Notes under the pieces: generated by a model
What the model saw: only the letters and a program-made list of their open reading frames with translations
Database searches by the model: none
What the model was told of the DNA's origin: nothing
Program-made: the position numbers and the translations under genes
NCBI GenBank assembly: GCA_947305045.1
Contig: CAMZCW010000007.1
Coordinates: 1 to 33,559, forward strand
Length of the DNA: 33,559 nucleotides
Direction of reading: 5' to 3'
Source: an uncultured Bacteroidales bacterium
GTDB lineage: Bacteria; Bacteroidota; Bacteroidia; Bacteroidales; UBA932
In this document: positions 14,778-24,600 of the stretch, piece after piece
Position numbering within the stretch: the stretch's first letter is position 1
Layout of the letters: every line of letters begins with the position of its first letter

Positions 14778-15830
14778 ATGCGCAAAAGTTTGCGTCATAT
14801 CGTCTATCTGATTCCCGTGGTCGCAGCCCTAACCGGCTGCGGCCTCGTGGATGAGGATATGCGGGATTGCGAGACAGATTACCAGATCAACTATGAACTC
14901 CGTCTTGTCACCAACATGACTACGGAGCTTGAGACTGAGTTGTCTGTGGCCGCAGAGGTGGAGGTGGCAACGGCACTGCGTGCCTATCTGCAGAATATCT
15001 TCACCGATTTTGCGCACGACGTAGATTTGGGCTTCTATGATGTTGTCCGTGATGACGCTGCAGGCGATTCACTCCGCCTGCAGCATCAATCACACATCAT
15101 GGATGCCAACCAGTCCAGTTATACCTTATATATTCCTATCCAGCGCTATGAACACCTGGCCGTTGCCAATATCGAGGACAACAGCCTGGTAAGCTTCGCC
15201 GGCGGCGGACTGTGCCATGAGGCTTCCCTTGTCCAGGAAATCCGTGACACGGTGGACTGTCACCGCACGGGGCTCTTTACGGCCCGTATGCCCATTGATA
15301 TCCGGGAGGGAGAAGACCAGGAGTTCCATGTGAAACTTTATATGGCCAACTGCGCCTCTTCTGTTGTGATTGACACCACCGACAGTCATCTGAAAGATAT
15401 CCGGGTATATGCCACCGGCTTTGCCAATGCCTTCAGTGTGTGCGACAGTATCTACCGCTTCCAATATACCTCGGTGGTGCGCGCAGACAAAGTGGAGGTG
15501 GAGCAGCCCGGCTCCGTTTGTTATACCTGCGTAACTTTCCCGTCCCGGGATACGGATCCGCAGAGTAAAACCATCATAGAAACGGAAGATCCCTTTGTGT
15601 CGCAGTCGGCAGAAGGGTCGCTTTGGCGCTATAAGATATATGCAACTTGCCAGGATGGTACGGTAACCGAGTCCGTCCTGGGCGTGTTCAAGCCCCTTAG
15701 GGCCGGACAATTGAAAATTATTAAAGTTAAGGTTTATCAGAACGGCTCTGTCCAGTCTGCGGATCCTACGGTGGGCGTAAGCGTCACCCTGGACTGGCAA
15801 GGCGGACAAGAGTATCCGATAGATTTGTGA
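14778..15830 (+). CDS. FimB/Mfa2-family fimbrial anchor lipoprotein
   Basis: A 350-residue lipoprotein with lipobox LTGC (Cys21), followed by GLVDEDMRDC. A beta-rich two-domain body and the C-terminal strand VGVSVTLDWQGGQEYP fit the FimB/Mfa2 family, whose members anchor the pilus to the outer membrane and limit its length. Unlike the five other fimbrial lipoproteins of the operon it has no T-[K/R] site after the first strand, which fits an anchor that keeps its lipid. Cys residues are unusually numerous (for example GGGLC, DTVDCHR, ANCASS, VCDS, VCYTC). Spacing is 26 bp after the major subunit and 5 bp before the next gene. Confidence 0.8.
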   Translation: MRKSLRHIVYLIPVVAALTGCGLVDEDMRDCETDYQINYELRLVTNMTTELETELSVAAEVEVATALRAYLQNIFTDFAHDVDLGFYDVVRDDAAGDSLRLQHQSHIMDANQSSYTLYIPIQRYEHLAVANIEDNSLVSFAGGGLCHEASLVQEIRDTVDCHRTGLFTARMPIDIREGEDQEFHVKLYMANCASSVVIDTTDSHLKDIRVYATGFANAFSVCDSIYRFQYTSVVRADKVEVEQPGSVCYTCVTFPSRDTDPQSKTIIETEDPFVSQSAEGSLWRYKIYATCQDGTVTESVLGVFKPLRAGQLKIIKVKVYQNGSVQSADPTVGVSVTLDWQGGQEYPIDL

Positions 15831-15835
15831 CGGTC

Positions 15836-17746
15836 ATGTTCCTGCGGCGTTTCTCATATCCGGGCATCATGCTTCTGGCCGTGTTGGCTGCTGCCTGCTC
15901 CCACAAGGAGGAGGCGGAGCAGGGTGTAGGAGAAAGTGTCCCGGTGGAACTGGCATTCGCCCTTTCCGGAGGGGAACAGACCAAAACTACGGCCGTAACG
16001 GAAGTGATAGGAGGAGAAGCCGGTTTCCGGGGCATGACCGACATCCGTATGCTTCCCTTCTCCAGCGCGGAATTGATTGAGCCTGAGGATGTCCCGGAGG
16101 GCCCCCTGCGCAGTCTTCCGTCCATTTCCGCAACCATCGACGACGCTGCGTACGTTGGCAATGTTTACCATAACGGCATTGTGCGGAACAACCATGCCCA
16201 TGTTTTTCCGGATGCCTATGCGTCTCTTCCCAAGGGAACTTCCTCCGTGTTGCTCTATGGCAGCGCGCCAGCCCCTACCGTGGAAGCTACCGTGCAGGAG
16301 ACCAAACACAAGTATGGTTCCCTGATAGAAACCGGTCTTACCATCAATGAACCCTGCACGCTTTCGGAAGTGGGGTTTAAGCCGGACCCCATTTTTACCG
16401 GAGAAATTCCGGAGGAGGCCAGCATGCTGGCAAATATCATGACCCGTGTCGCCAGTGCCGTCAGTTATACCCAGACTTATTACTACTATCGGAACGGGGT
16501 GTGGCATGAAGGCCGTGTGGCCGTGAGCTGGGACGAGAATCTGGCGGAAGCCAGCCTTGCCCAGTATTATACCTGGTTTACAGGCGCCGGCGAACTCATT
16601 ACCGGTGCCGGACTCAGCGTAGAATACCTCCTCTCTACTTTGTATGGCCGCCTCAAGCGCTATAACAGCGACGACGAAGAGCCTGTGATGCACGCCGCCG
16701 GCGGTCTGGACTATCCCACGGTTCTGACGGAAGGGGGAGACGATGTGTGCACCTATGCACATCTTTACAACGGTCTGTGCCGGGCCATCCTTGACCGTTT
16801 TGACGACTTGACCAACGACGAGTACATCATTGAGCAGGCAAATAATACCGTGCGGTTCAACCCCGTCCTGAACTTGAAGGACTATCCTACGTCGGCAGGC
16901 CTTCCTTCCGGCGCGGCGGTGCTCCGTTGGAACGGAACCCGTTTTATCGTGGTTTCAGAGGGCCTTGACGGCATTGCCGCCATGGAGAATTTCTGCTACA
17001 TGCCGCCGTTGTATTATTTTGTCAACACCACCATCAGTACCACCTCGGATATCAATGCCATGCGTTGGTACACGTCGGATGTGGAAACCTGGGAGGGGAT
17101 TATAAGCAGTTATCGGCAGGGAAAGAGCGTGTCGCGTTCTACGCGGAGCGTGGCCCTGGATAAACCCCTGCAGTTTGCCGTTGCCCAGCTGGCCGCTACG
17201 GTTAAAGCTACGTCGTCGCTTTTGCCGGATGCGGACGGGGACCCGACCACCAACTGCTCCGTTTCGGGGAAAAACTTCCCCATTACCGGCGTCCTGATTG
17301 GCCGCCAGCATGAACAGACCTTCGATTTTGAACCGGTCACCACTTCGGAGGAGTATTACCTCTATGACAATCAGTTCAGTGGCGTGTATCTTACCACCAC
17401 GGAATCGGCGCCGTTCCGCAGCCTTGTTTTGCCCGTGCCGGCAGGCGAGGATGTGTTCCTTTTCCTGGAACTTCGGAACGACAGCAATGCAACCTTTACA
17501 GGCGCCGAGGGCCTGATTCTTCCCGGCAACTATTTTTACCTGGCCGGAAAGCTGGAACATTCCGAGGACCCCGCTTTCCCGCAGGTGTTCATGGGCGACC
17601 ATGTAACCACGGCCCGCTTTGTGATATCGTCCCTGGAGAATGCGCATGTGGCTGTTCCGGAAATGGGGAATGCCACCCTGGTCATGGGCGTGCAGACCAC
17701 CATCAACTGGATTATGGCGGCATCCTCTTATGTAGTGCTTGACTGA
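15836..17746 (+). CDS. Second fimbrillin-like lipoprotein (paralogue of 12442-14751)
   Basis: Lipoprotein of 636 residues from ATG 15836, with lipobox LAAAC (Cys21). A GTG at 15827 in the same frame would overlap the previous stop and lengthen the n-region, so the ATG is preferred. It aligns by motif order with the major subunit: first strand VPVELAFALSGGEQTK (processing site Thr49-Lys50), then FRGMTDIRMLPF, VLLYGSAP, TRSVALDKPLQF, FPITGVLIG and GNYFYLAGKLEH. The end strand is LVMGVQTTINW. It is therefore a paralogue, probably an accessory or shaft-capping subunit of the same pilus. It could also be an alternative shaft subunit. The next start codon follows its stop after one base. Confidence 0.78.
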   Translation: MFLRRFSYPGIMLLAVLAAACSHKEEAEQGVGESVPVELAFALSGGEQTKTTAVTEVIGGEAGFRGMTDIRMLPFSSAELIEPEDVPEGPLRSLPSISATIDDAAYVGNVYHNGIVRNNHAHVFPDAYASLPKGTSSVLLYGSAPAPTVEATVQETKHKYGSLIETGLTINEPCTLSEVGFKPDPIFTGEIPEEASMLANIMTRVASAVSYTQTYYYYRNGVWHEGRVAVSWDENLAEASLAQYYTWFTGAGELITGAGLSVEYLLSTLYGRLKRYNSDDEEPVMHAAGGLDYPTVLTEGGDDVCTYAHLYNGLCRAILDRFDDLTNDEYIIEQANNTVRFNPVLNLKDYPTSAGLPSGAAVLRWNGTRFIVVSEGLDGIAAMENFCYMPPLYYFVNTTISTTSDINAMRWYTSDVETWEGIISSYRQGKSVSRSTRSVALDKPLQFAVAQLAATVKATSSLLPDADGDPTTNCSVSGKNFPITGVLIGRQHEQTFDFEPVTTSEEYYLYDNQFSGVYLTTTESAPFRSLVLPVPAGEDVFLFLELRNDSNATFTGAEGLILPGNYFYLAGKLEHSEDPAFPQVFMGDHVTTARFVISSLENAHVAVPEMGNATLVMGVQTTINWIMAASSYVVLD

Positions 17747-17747
17747 T

Positions 17748-19256
17748 ATGAAGGGTTGCAGAATCATAGCGGGACTGCTGCTGACGGTGCTTATGGCCGC
17801 CTGCAGGACCACCATTGCAATGCCCGCAGAGGAAGAACCGGCCATTGGTATTGCGATTGAGTTCCCCACCGGGGAGGCGGAAACCCGCGCAGAGGTGGGT
17901 GAACTTCCGGCTTCTACGTTGGAGAACATACTGCATACGGTGAGCGTATGGGTTTTCCGCTCCGACAATCACCAACTGGTGGCCTCCCGGGACATTAGTC
18001 CGGAAGACTTCCCCGTGCGGGGCGGCGTGCGCAGGTATTCCTTACCCGTGTCCCGCGCTTTTGTCCGGGAGCAGCCCAATGTGGATATTTTTGTGCTGGC
18101 CAATGCCGCTTCCATCGGTTCGTCCCTGGACACGGAGTCAAGCTGGGAAGACCTTACGGCTGCGTTCTTTACGGATTCAGAGGTGGCCCCTTACTATGGC
18201 TTTGGCCTGGCGAACCCGGTCAAGGCGGTAGATGCGGAAAAAGGCCTGCCTATGAGTGGCTGCGGGCTGGATTTGCCCGTAGAAGGAGAAGAACCGGTTC
18301 TGCGTGTCCGTACAGTGAAGCTGACGCGCGCCGTTTCGCGTCTGCGTTTTGTTTTTTGCAAGACCTATACGGAAGGAGAAGAGGAGGAGGTGGAAATCAG
18401 GCGGATTATCCTTGCCTCCCAGCAGATTCCCATCAAGGAGTATGTGTTTACCTCCACGAAAACCGGCATCGTCCGGGACAATGAGGATGACCGGAGCAAT
18501 TATCTGCCGTCGGCCTACATTATTCCCGGTCCGGAAGACATTGCCGACAATGAAACACCCGAGAACCTGATTTATGTGAATCAGGATCCCATTACGTATG
18601 ACCGTATTATCTCGGATGCCGTGGCCGGCGGGGTGCTCACGGACATGGGGTACACGTATTTACGCGAAAGCGACAAGCGCCTGGTGGGCCGTATCGAATA
18701 CACGGTGGGCGGGCGTGAGCGCGCGCGGGAATTCAATATGTCCACGGCGGGTGACTTTGCCAGAAACCATACCTGGACCGTGCTGGGCTATTTTCTCAGC
18801 GGCCGAAACCTGCAACTGGCCCTGAACGTGCTGCCCTGGGATTACAATACCTATGTGGTGGATTTCTCCGAGGAGTCCGTCAACGTGTCGTCCAAGTTTA
18901 CCGTGGAGAGCTCGACGGCGGAAATTACGGAGACTTCCAAGGACCATTACGACGCCCGGCTTTTGCCCGGTACGGACGCCGTGGGGCATTTGCACATTAC
19001 AACGCCGGTGGGCGGTTACCTGATGATTCGTCCCATGGGTGATGCCGATGCCTTCAAGGTAGAGCCGGACCGCGCCCGTATCGACCCCACGGTGAATTCC
19101 GGCCGTATCGATATCCGTGTCCGCCGCAATCCGGAGATTGACGAGGACCTGAGTGGTAAGTATATCACGCTCTCTTTCTATGTGGAGACCGCCGACGGCC
19201 GCGTAATCGATGCCAATACAGAAGCTGTAGATGGTGTTTATCGCTTTATCATATGA
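17748..19256 (+). CDS. Fimbrial minor-subunit lipoprotein
   Basis: Lipoprotein of 502 residues from ATG 17748, one base after the previous stop. A TTG at 17739 would overlap the upstream gene and is less likely. Lipobox LMAAC (Cys19). The first strand IGIAIEFPTGEAETRAE contains the candidate cleavage site Thr46-Arg47. The segment VSVWVFRSDNHQLVASRDIS followed by VDIFVLANAA resembles the first domain of FimB/Mfa2 and Mfa4-like minor subunits. The C-terminal third is beta-rich and Ig-like (YITLSFYVETADGRVI). The stop overlaps the next start in an ATGA, showing translational coupling. The exact minor-subunit class cannot be set from motifs alone. Confidence 0.7.
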   Translation: MKGCRIIAGLLLTVLMAACRTTIAMPAEEEPAIGIAIEFPTGEAETRAEVGELPASTLENILHTVSVWVFRSDNHQLVASRDISPEDFPVRGGVRRYSLPVSRAFVREQPNVDIFVLANAASIGSSLDTESSWEDLTAAFFTDSEVAPYYGFGLANPVKAVDAEKGLPMSGCGLDLPVEGEEPVLRVRTVKLTRAVSRLRFVFCKTYTEGEEEEVEIRRIILASQQIPIKEYVFTSTKTGIVRDNEDDRSNYLPSAYIIPGPEDIADNETPENLIYVNQDPITYDRIISDAVAGGVLTDMGYTYLRESDKRLVGRIEYTVGGRERAREFNMSTAGDFARNHTWTVLGYFLSGRNLQLALNVLPWDYNTYVVDFSEESVNVSSKFTVESSTAEITETSKDHYDARLLPGTDAVGHLHITTPVGGYLMIRPMGDADAFKVEPDRARIDPTVNSGRIDIRVRRNPEIDEDLSGKYITLSFYVETADGRVIDANTEAVDGVYRFII

Positions 19257-21679
19257 TGCGTCGCCTGTCATATGGTTTGCTGGTGCTTTCCGCCCTTCTT
19301 CTTTGTGCCTGTCACAAGGAAGGGGATACGGGTATGGCCGGACAGGTCATTGAACTGGTGCTGCGTACGTCGGATGACATGGAAACCAAGGACGGGGCAG
19401 ACGGTGTCATGGAGGGCGTTGACCGCTACAATGAGAATCTCATTTCCTGGGTGGATTTCTTTTTCTATCCGGGCGGGGCGACGGATGCCGATGCCACCTA
19501 CCACGTGCGCCGGGAGTCCGGCAAGCGGCGGAGCGATGTCATGCGTATAGAAATGACTTCCGAGCAGGTGAATTCCATCATCTTCCCCAGTGCTCCGGAG
19601 GATACGCGCTCCTGTACAGTTTTTGCCGTGGTCAATTACCCGGGGACGCTGGTAGCAGACGAAGCAGACCTTTCCGGAACCTCGCTGCCGGAGCTGGAAG
19701 CCCTGGAGGTGAGTACGGACTTTGTGTCGCCGTCCAATCACCGGCAGACGCGTTTCATGATGAGCGGGAAGGTGAACCTGACTTTGCGCGGCCGTGCACA
19801 GGTAGTAGCCGCCGCCGGCCAGATTGACCTCAGGAGATATGCCTGCAAACTGACGGTCGGCGTGGACGTGTTGCAGGACGTTATGGTGGGCAACGAAGTC
19901 TGGCATCCCATGCTTACCGGCATGGAAATCTATCTGGTGAACGGCGTTTCCAATGTCCTGCTGTCCGGTAACCCCGATGATGATGCCCTGGAGCCTGACT
20001 ATTTCAGTTACAGGAACAATGCGATGCAGTTTGCATACATGGACCTGCAGGATCAGATTCACTACTATTTTGAGAAGGAAGGCAGTTATTACCAGACCTA
20101 CCCTACCTATATGTACCCGCAGCGTTGGGTATATGGCTCAACGGAGAGTCCGGACAAAGAACCCTTCCTTAAGCTGGTGGTTCCCTGGCAGCGTGATGCA
20201 GACCCGGAGCATGGTATCCTGGCTACCCAGCGGCAGTTCTATTACAAGGTAATGATTCCAGACGACCGCAGGGAAGAGTTCCGGCGGAGTTTTGTCCGGA
20301 ACAACTGGTATCATATCGATATCCGCGTGGGTATCCTGGGCTCGGAAACGGATGAGGCGTCTGTCCTCATTAATCCGGGCTGGGTGTATATCTATTACTG
20401 GCAGGACAAGGAGGTTGTGATTAAGAATGCGGAGATTGGCAATGCGCGTTACCTCTCGGTGGAGCAAGCGCATTATGACCTCCATAACATTGACGAGTCA
20501 CCGCTTCGCTATACGTCTTCTCATCCGGTCATGATGCAAGATATCCGCGTGACAAGACCCTACTATGGTGAGCAGGCAGCTGGACAGCCTGCATACGGGG
20601 CTACCATTACAGTGGCAGGGAACAATGATCCGGATTATCCCAAGGGAACACTGTATCTGAACTATAGCGAGGAGCAGCGGAAGGCGCTCAATGGCGGGGA
20701 AGACTGGTTTACGGATTCCGGGCAAGCCATCGTTTTTCACCATGTCTTGCAGAACGACTATGCCGACAAAAACAGGATGTTTGACTATTCTCCCTATCAA
20801 ATCTCCTATACGCTGGTCCATAAGGACCGGCCGGATGACGGTGCCTATAGGAAGACAGTCACGGTTACACAGTATCCCGGTATTTACATTGAACGTACTG
20901 TCAATACGGACCGGATGATTACCATAAAAGACCCCACCATGGATGGTAAGAATCACTCCGTGCCTGAACACTGGGGCTATGTTTATATTGATAACGAGCA
21001 ATATACGAAGGAACAGTATAACATAGATTCCAACAATGATACTAACACAGGCTGGCGTTTTGACCATTTGTGGCGCGTGGTTTATTATTCCAGTGGTGGC
21101 CGTGACATGTACCGCATCAATGTTACAGTGCTTCCGGAAGACTCCGACTTTGTGATTGGCGACCCGCGCCAGGCCACCGTTGACAACCTGCGTGACGCCA
21201 GTGACTTTTTCCATGATGGTCCGGATTTGAACGGAAACACCCGCTCGCTGCAGCACTATTATCCTACGGAAAATTCCGCCCGCACGGTGGATATGATTGC
21301 ACCGGCATACCGGATTTCCACCAAACTGTCCGGTATCGAATGGAATGGTATCACCTACCAAAAAGCTAAAGAACGTTGTGCCGCCTTTCAGGAAAACGGT
21401 TTCCCTGCCGGGAGATGGCGTCTCCCCACCAAGGGAGAAGTACGGTTCATCTCCCAACTATCCGGCTATGGTTATTTTGAATGGCAGTTCGGTGGAGATT
21501 ACTGGTCTGCAAACGGTGCGGTCAATGTAAATAAGAACGACGGATCCGTGACGGACTCGAAGAACAAGAATTTGACATCGGACATTGCCTTACTCCGCTG
21601 CGTGTATGACAGTTGGTACTGGGGTGATGAACAAGTCTCTGACCTGGAACAATTTACCTGGGCTGACGCTGAACGATGA
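19253..21679 (+). CDS. Large fimbrial lipoprotein with C-terminal lectin-like domain (tip candidate)
   Basis: An 808-residue lipoprotein: lipobox LLCAC (Cys20), first strand VIELVLRTSDDMETKDG with candidate processing site Thr45-Lys46. The N-terminal half is beta-rich and fimbrillin-like (ISWVDFFFYPGG, then CTVFAVVNYPG). The middle contains Ig-like repeats with YSPYQISYTLVHK. The last about 120 residues carry KAKERCAAF, GRWRLPTKGEVRFI, DYWSANG and LLRCVYD. This is the WRLPT...W...RCV pattern of the DUF1566/FISUMP and C-type-lectin-like fold, with two Cys that could pair. Such a domain at the C-terminus suggests ligand binding at the pilus tip. It starts inside the ATGA of the previous stop and ends in an ATGA with the next gene. 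Confidence 0.72.
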   Translation: MMRRLSYGLLVLSALLLCACHKEGDTGMAGQVIELVLRTSDDMETKDGADGVMEGVDRYNENLISWVDFFFYPGGATDADATYHVRRESGKRRSDVMRIEMTSEQVNSIIFPSAPEDTRSCTVFAVVNYPGTLVADEADLSGTSLPELEALEVSTDFVSPSNHRQTRFMMSGKVNLTLRGRAQVVAAAGQIDLRRYACKLTVGVDVLQDVMVGNEVWHPMLTGMEIYLVNGVSNVLLSGNPDDDALEPDYFSYRNNAMQFAYMDLQDQIHYYFEKEGSYYQTYPTYMYPQRWVYGSTESPDKEPFLKLVVPWQRDADPEHGILATQRQFYYKVMIPDDRREEFRRSFVRNNWYHIDIRVGILGSETDEASVLINPGWVYIYYWQDKEVVIKNAEIGNARYLSVEQAHYDLHNIDESPLRYTSSHPVMMQDIRVTRPYYGEQAAGQPAYGATITVAGNNDPDYPKGTLYLNYSEEQRKALNGGEDWFTDSGQAIVFHHVLQNDYADKNRMFDYSPYQISYTLVHKDRPDDGAYRKTVTVTQYPGIYIERTVNTDRMITIKDPTMDGKNHSVPEHWGYVYIDNEQYTKEQYNIDSNNDTNTGWRFDHLWRVVYYSSGGRDMYRINVTVLPEDSDFVIGDPRQATVDNLRDASDFFHDGPDLNGNTRSLQHYYPTENSARTVDMIAPAYRISTKLSGIEWNGITYQKAKERCAAFQENGFPAGRWRLPTKGEVRFISQLSGYGYFEWQFGGDYWSANGAVNVNKNDGSVTDSKNKNLTSDIALLRCVYDSWYWGDEQVSDLEQFTWADAER

Positions 21680-24600
21680 GAGGAAGATTATTCATATATT
21701 GGGCAATTCTGCTGTTGCTGCCTTTTTCCTGTTCCAAAGAGATGGAACAGGAGCAGGAGCCGTTGCAGCAAGCCATGTCCGCATCCTCGGTTGAGGGGAG
21801 ACCGGTGACGATAGAGTTTGATGTGCCTGGCTTTGGCCCCGCTACCAAGGCGTTGGGGGAGGGCGGTGAACTGCACTCTCTCCATCTGGCGGTTTTCGGC
21901 GGTTCCGGTTACCTGAAAGAGTATGTGGAGGCCACGCCTGTCCGTATTGCCGACTATACATATGACATGGAAGACAAGGACGGAAATCTGGTCCCCAGGA
22001 CTGTTCCTTGTTACCGCTTCAGTGTAACGCTTACGCTGTCTGAAAGCCGCCGTACGGTTCATCTCCTGGGCAATGGACCTTCTGTATTGCCTTTCGGGTA
22101 CGACACCGCTGTCATGCCCAGCCTGTTGTCAGCGGCAGGAGAAATGAGCTACTGGCAGGTCATTGATTTGCCGGATGGTATCCGGGCAAAACGCAATGCC
22201 CAGGGTGAGTTCATTGATGCGGACGGTAAGGTGATTCCTGAAGGGGGAACCGGATATATTGCGGACGATGCAACCAAAAAGAAGTTCCAGGGCATCCCGC
22301 TCATCCGGAACTGGTCCAAGATTGTCCTTACGGCGGAGGAAGGCTCTAACTTTACTCCGGTGTCCTTTGCCGTTGTGAATACCCCTTCCCGCGGAACAAT
22401 AGCACCCTATAGCGCGGCAACGGAATTTATCCAGAACTATCAGTTATGTTCCTTTACCTGGTTGGAGGATACGGTGCAATATCCGGGGAATCTGCCCGTA
22501 GGAACAGCTTTCGACACAACCATTCCGGATGCGGAGGATTTTTACGGCCCCGCTTTTGGCGAGGGGGTATCCGTGGCAGGCGAAGGTGCCGTGTACCTGT
22601 ATGAACGGCCGGCGCCCAATTCGTCCATTCCGCCGTCGTACGTTATCATTTACGGATTGTATGACAATCCCTCGGATCCGGATCACAGCGGCAATTACTA
22701 TTTCTACAAAGTGGACCTGATGGAAACCAAGAAGCAGGACACGGAGTGGAATTCGCGTTATTACCCGATTTACCGTAATTTCAAATACCAGATTATGGTT
22801 CGGAAAATCCTTGCACCGGGGCAGACGACTCCCGCTGCCGCTGCGGTGTCGGCCGGCAGCGCAGATGTATCGGCCGATATCAATACCAGCCAGCTTGCCG
22901 ATATTTCCGACGGTGTTGGCCGCCTGCATATCACGGACTGGATGGCGAAAACCTTCACGGGGCAGCAGGTAACGCCCGTGAGCGACCTGCATGTGTTTTT
23001 CTCCCAGTCAACGGATGGTGAGCCTGACATGGAGCCGAACAGTGTCACGGTAAAGCTCCTGACTCCGGAAGACGGCGGTGCCGACATTATAGAAAACCTG
23101 ACGATTGAACCGCCATCCCAGGAAGAGGGGAGCAAAGGATGGAGGGCCATCCATTTTACAACGGTAGCTCCCGGAAGAACCGTCCGCACACAGGCCATCC
23201 GTGTAACGGGCACGCACGAGTACGGTCGTCTGTACCGTGATATTGTTGTAACTGTCCAGCCCATCCAGACCATGCTGGTTACTTGCGACCAGCCGCGCAT
23301 TGCGCCGGAGAAGGGTGAATCGGAGGACATCTCCATCCATATACCGGACGGGTTGGTAGAGTCCATGTTCCCGCTGGTTTTCACCATTGAGGCGGAAAAG
23401 ATGTCGCTGACCCCCAACAAGCGTGCGGCCAATAACAATTTGCCGGTCGTTTATGGTGAATCTATTTCGAATACAGAGGGTTTTGCCGGGAAGCAGGCCT
23501 TCCAGTTTGAACGGACGCTGCCCTGGGAAGAGTATCTTAGGTTGTCCCGTTCAGAGGATGAGGAAGGACATGTCTGGCGTACGCTCACCTGCTACTTCAA
23601 GACCAATTGTGACAACAACGCTTCGCGGGTATGGGTGTCCAACCCCTATTTTGACAAGACTTCAGACTATTTCATCAATTACGTTTACAAGATATTCCGT
23701 AACTTCCATTTTACTACGCCCATTCCTGAGATAAGTGACAGCGTGCTGCCTGTTACCTTTGAGATGGTGGAGGAAGAAGGCGGTACCTATCCGGATGACT
23801 ATCCGGTAATCACCATCCGTCCCTTTGGTATGCGTATGGACCTGGATAACGAGGATATTACCCCCGGTGATGAGAATGGAACCTATCTGTATAAACCTAC
23901 CGGACATACGGTGACGCTCAATTTCATTTCCACAACCCCTTATGCGGAGGAAATTATGCTTGAGCTGGATGCCAATGAATATACCCGGGGCCAAATCCAG
24001 GCCTTGCGCTTCCCTTATGCGGCATTGGAAGATGGACAGTATTTGACAAAAGATAATAAGATGTCCAATGTCATGTGGGGACATGTCAACCAGGCCTCGG
24101 GTTGGAAGACGGTGCTTCTGGCCTATATGGATGACCCGAGAAAAATCAATACCCCGGTAACGTTCAGGCTGACCAATCTGGCGAAGTACGGTGCGACGGC
24201 AACCACCACATTCACTTTTACCCCTGACGGACCCCGCAGCGCCAATGGCGATCCCTGCTATCATGAGGTTGACTTGGTGGAAAAACAGGGACTTGCCGAC
24301 GTAGAAGTGGTCATGGAGTCTCCGGGATATGTGACAAAGACGCTGCGGGCCGGCCGCCTTAAGGGAGATATCCGAACGATAGTCATGGATAACAATGTTT
24401 TTAAATTGATTACGCGTAACAGCCTTGTGTTTAGTAAAATTGGAGATGGCTCTTCGGATAAGGGTTTGGTACAGGGAGAGTTCGACAGCGTATCAGGAGA
24501 CGGATTAAATTATGTCTCGCTTGCTGCAGGTGGAGAATATACCCTGACCCTGACGGGGTCGACCAATAATAATCCCCGCAAGCCTTTACCTGTTTTCTAT

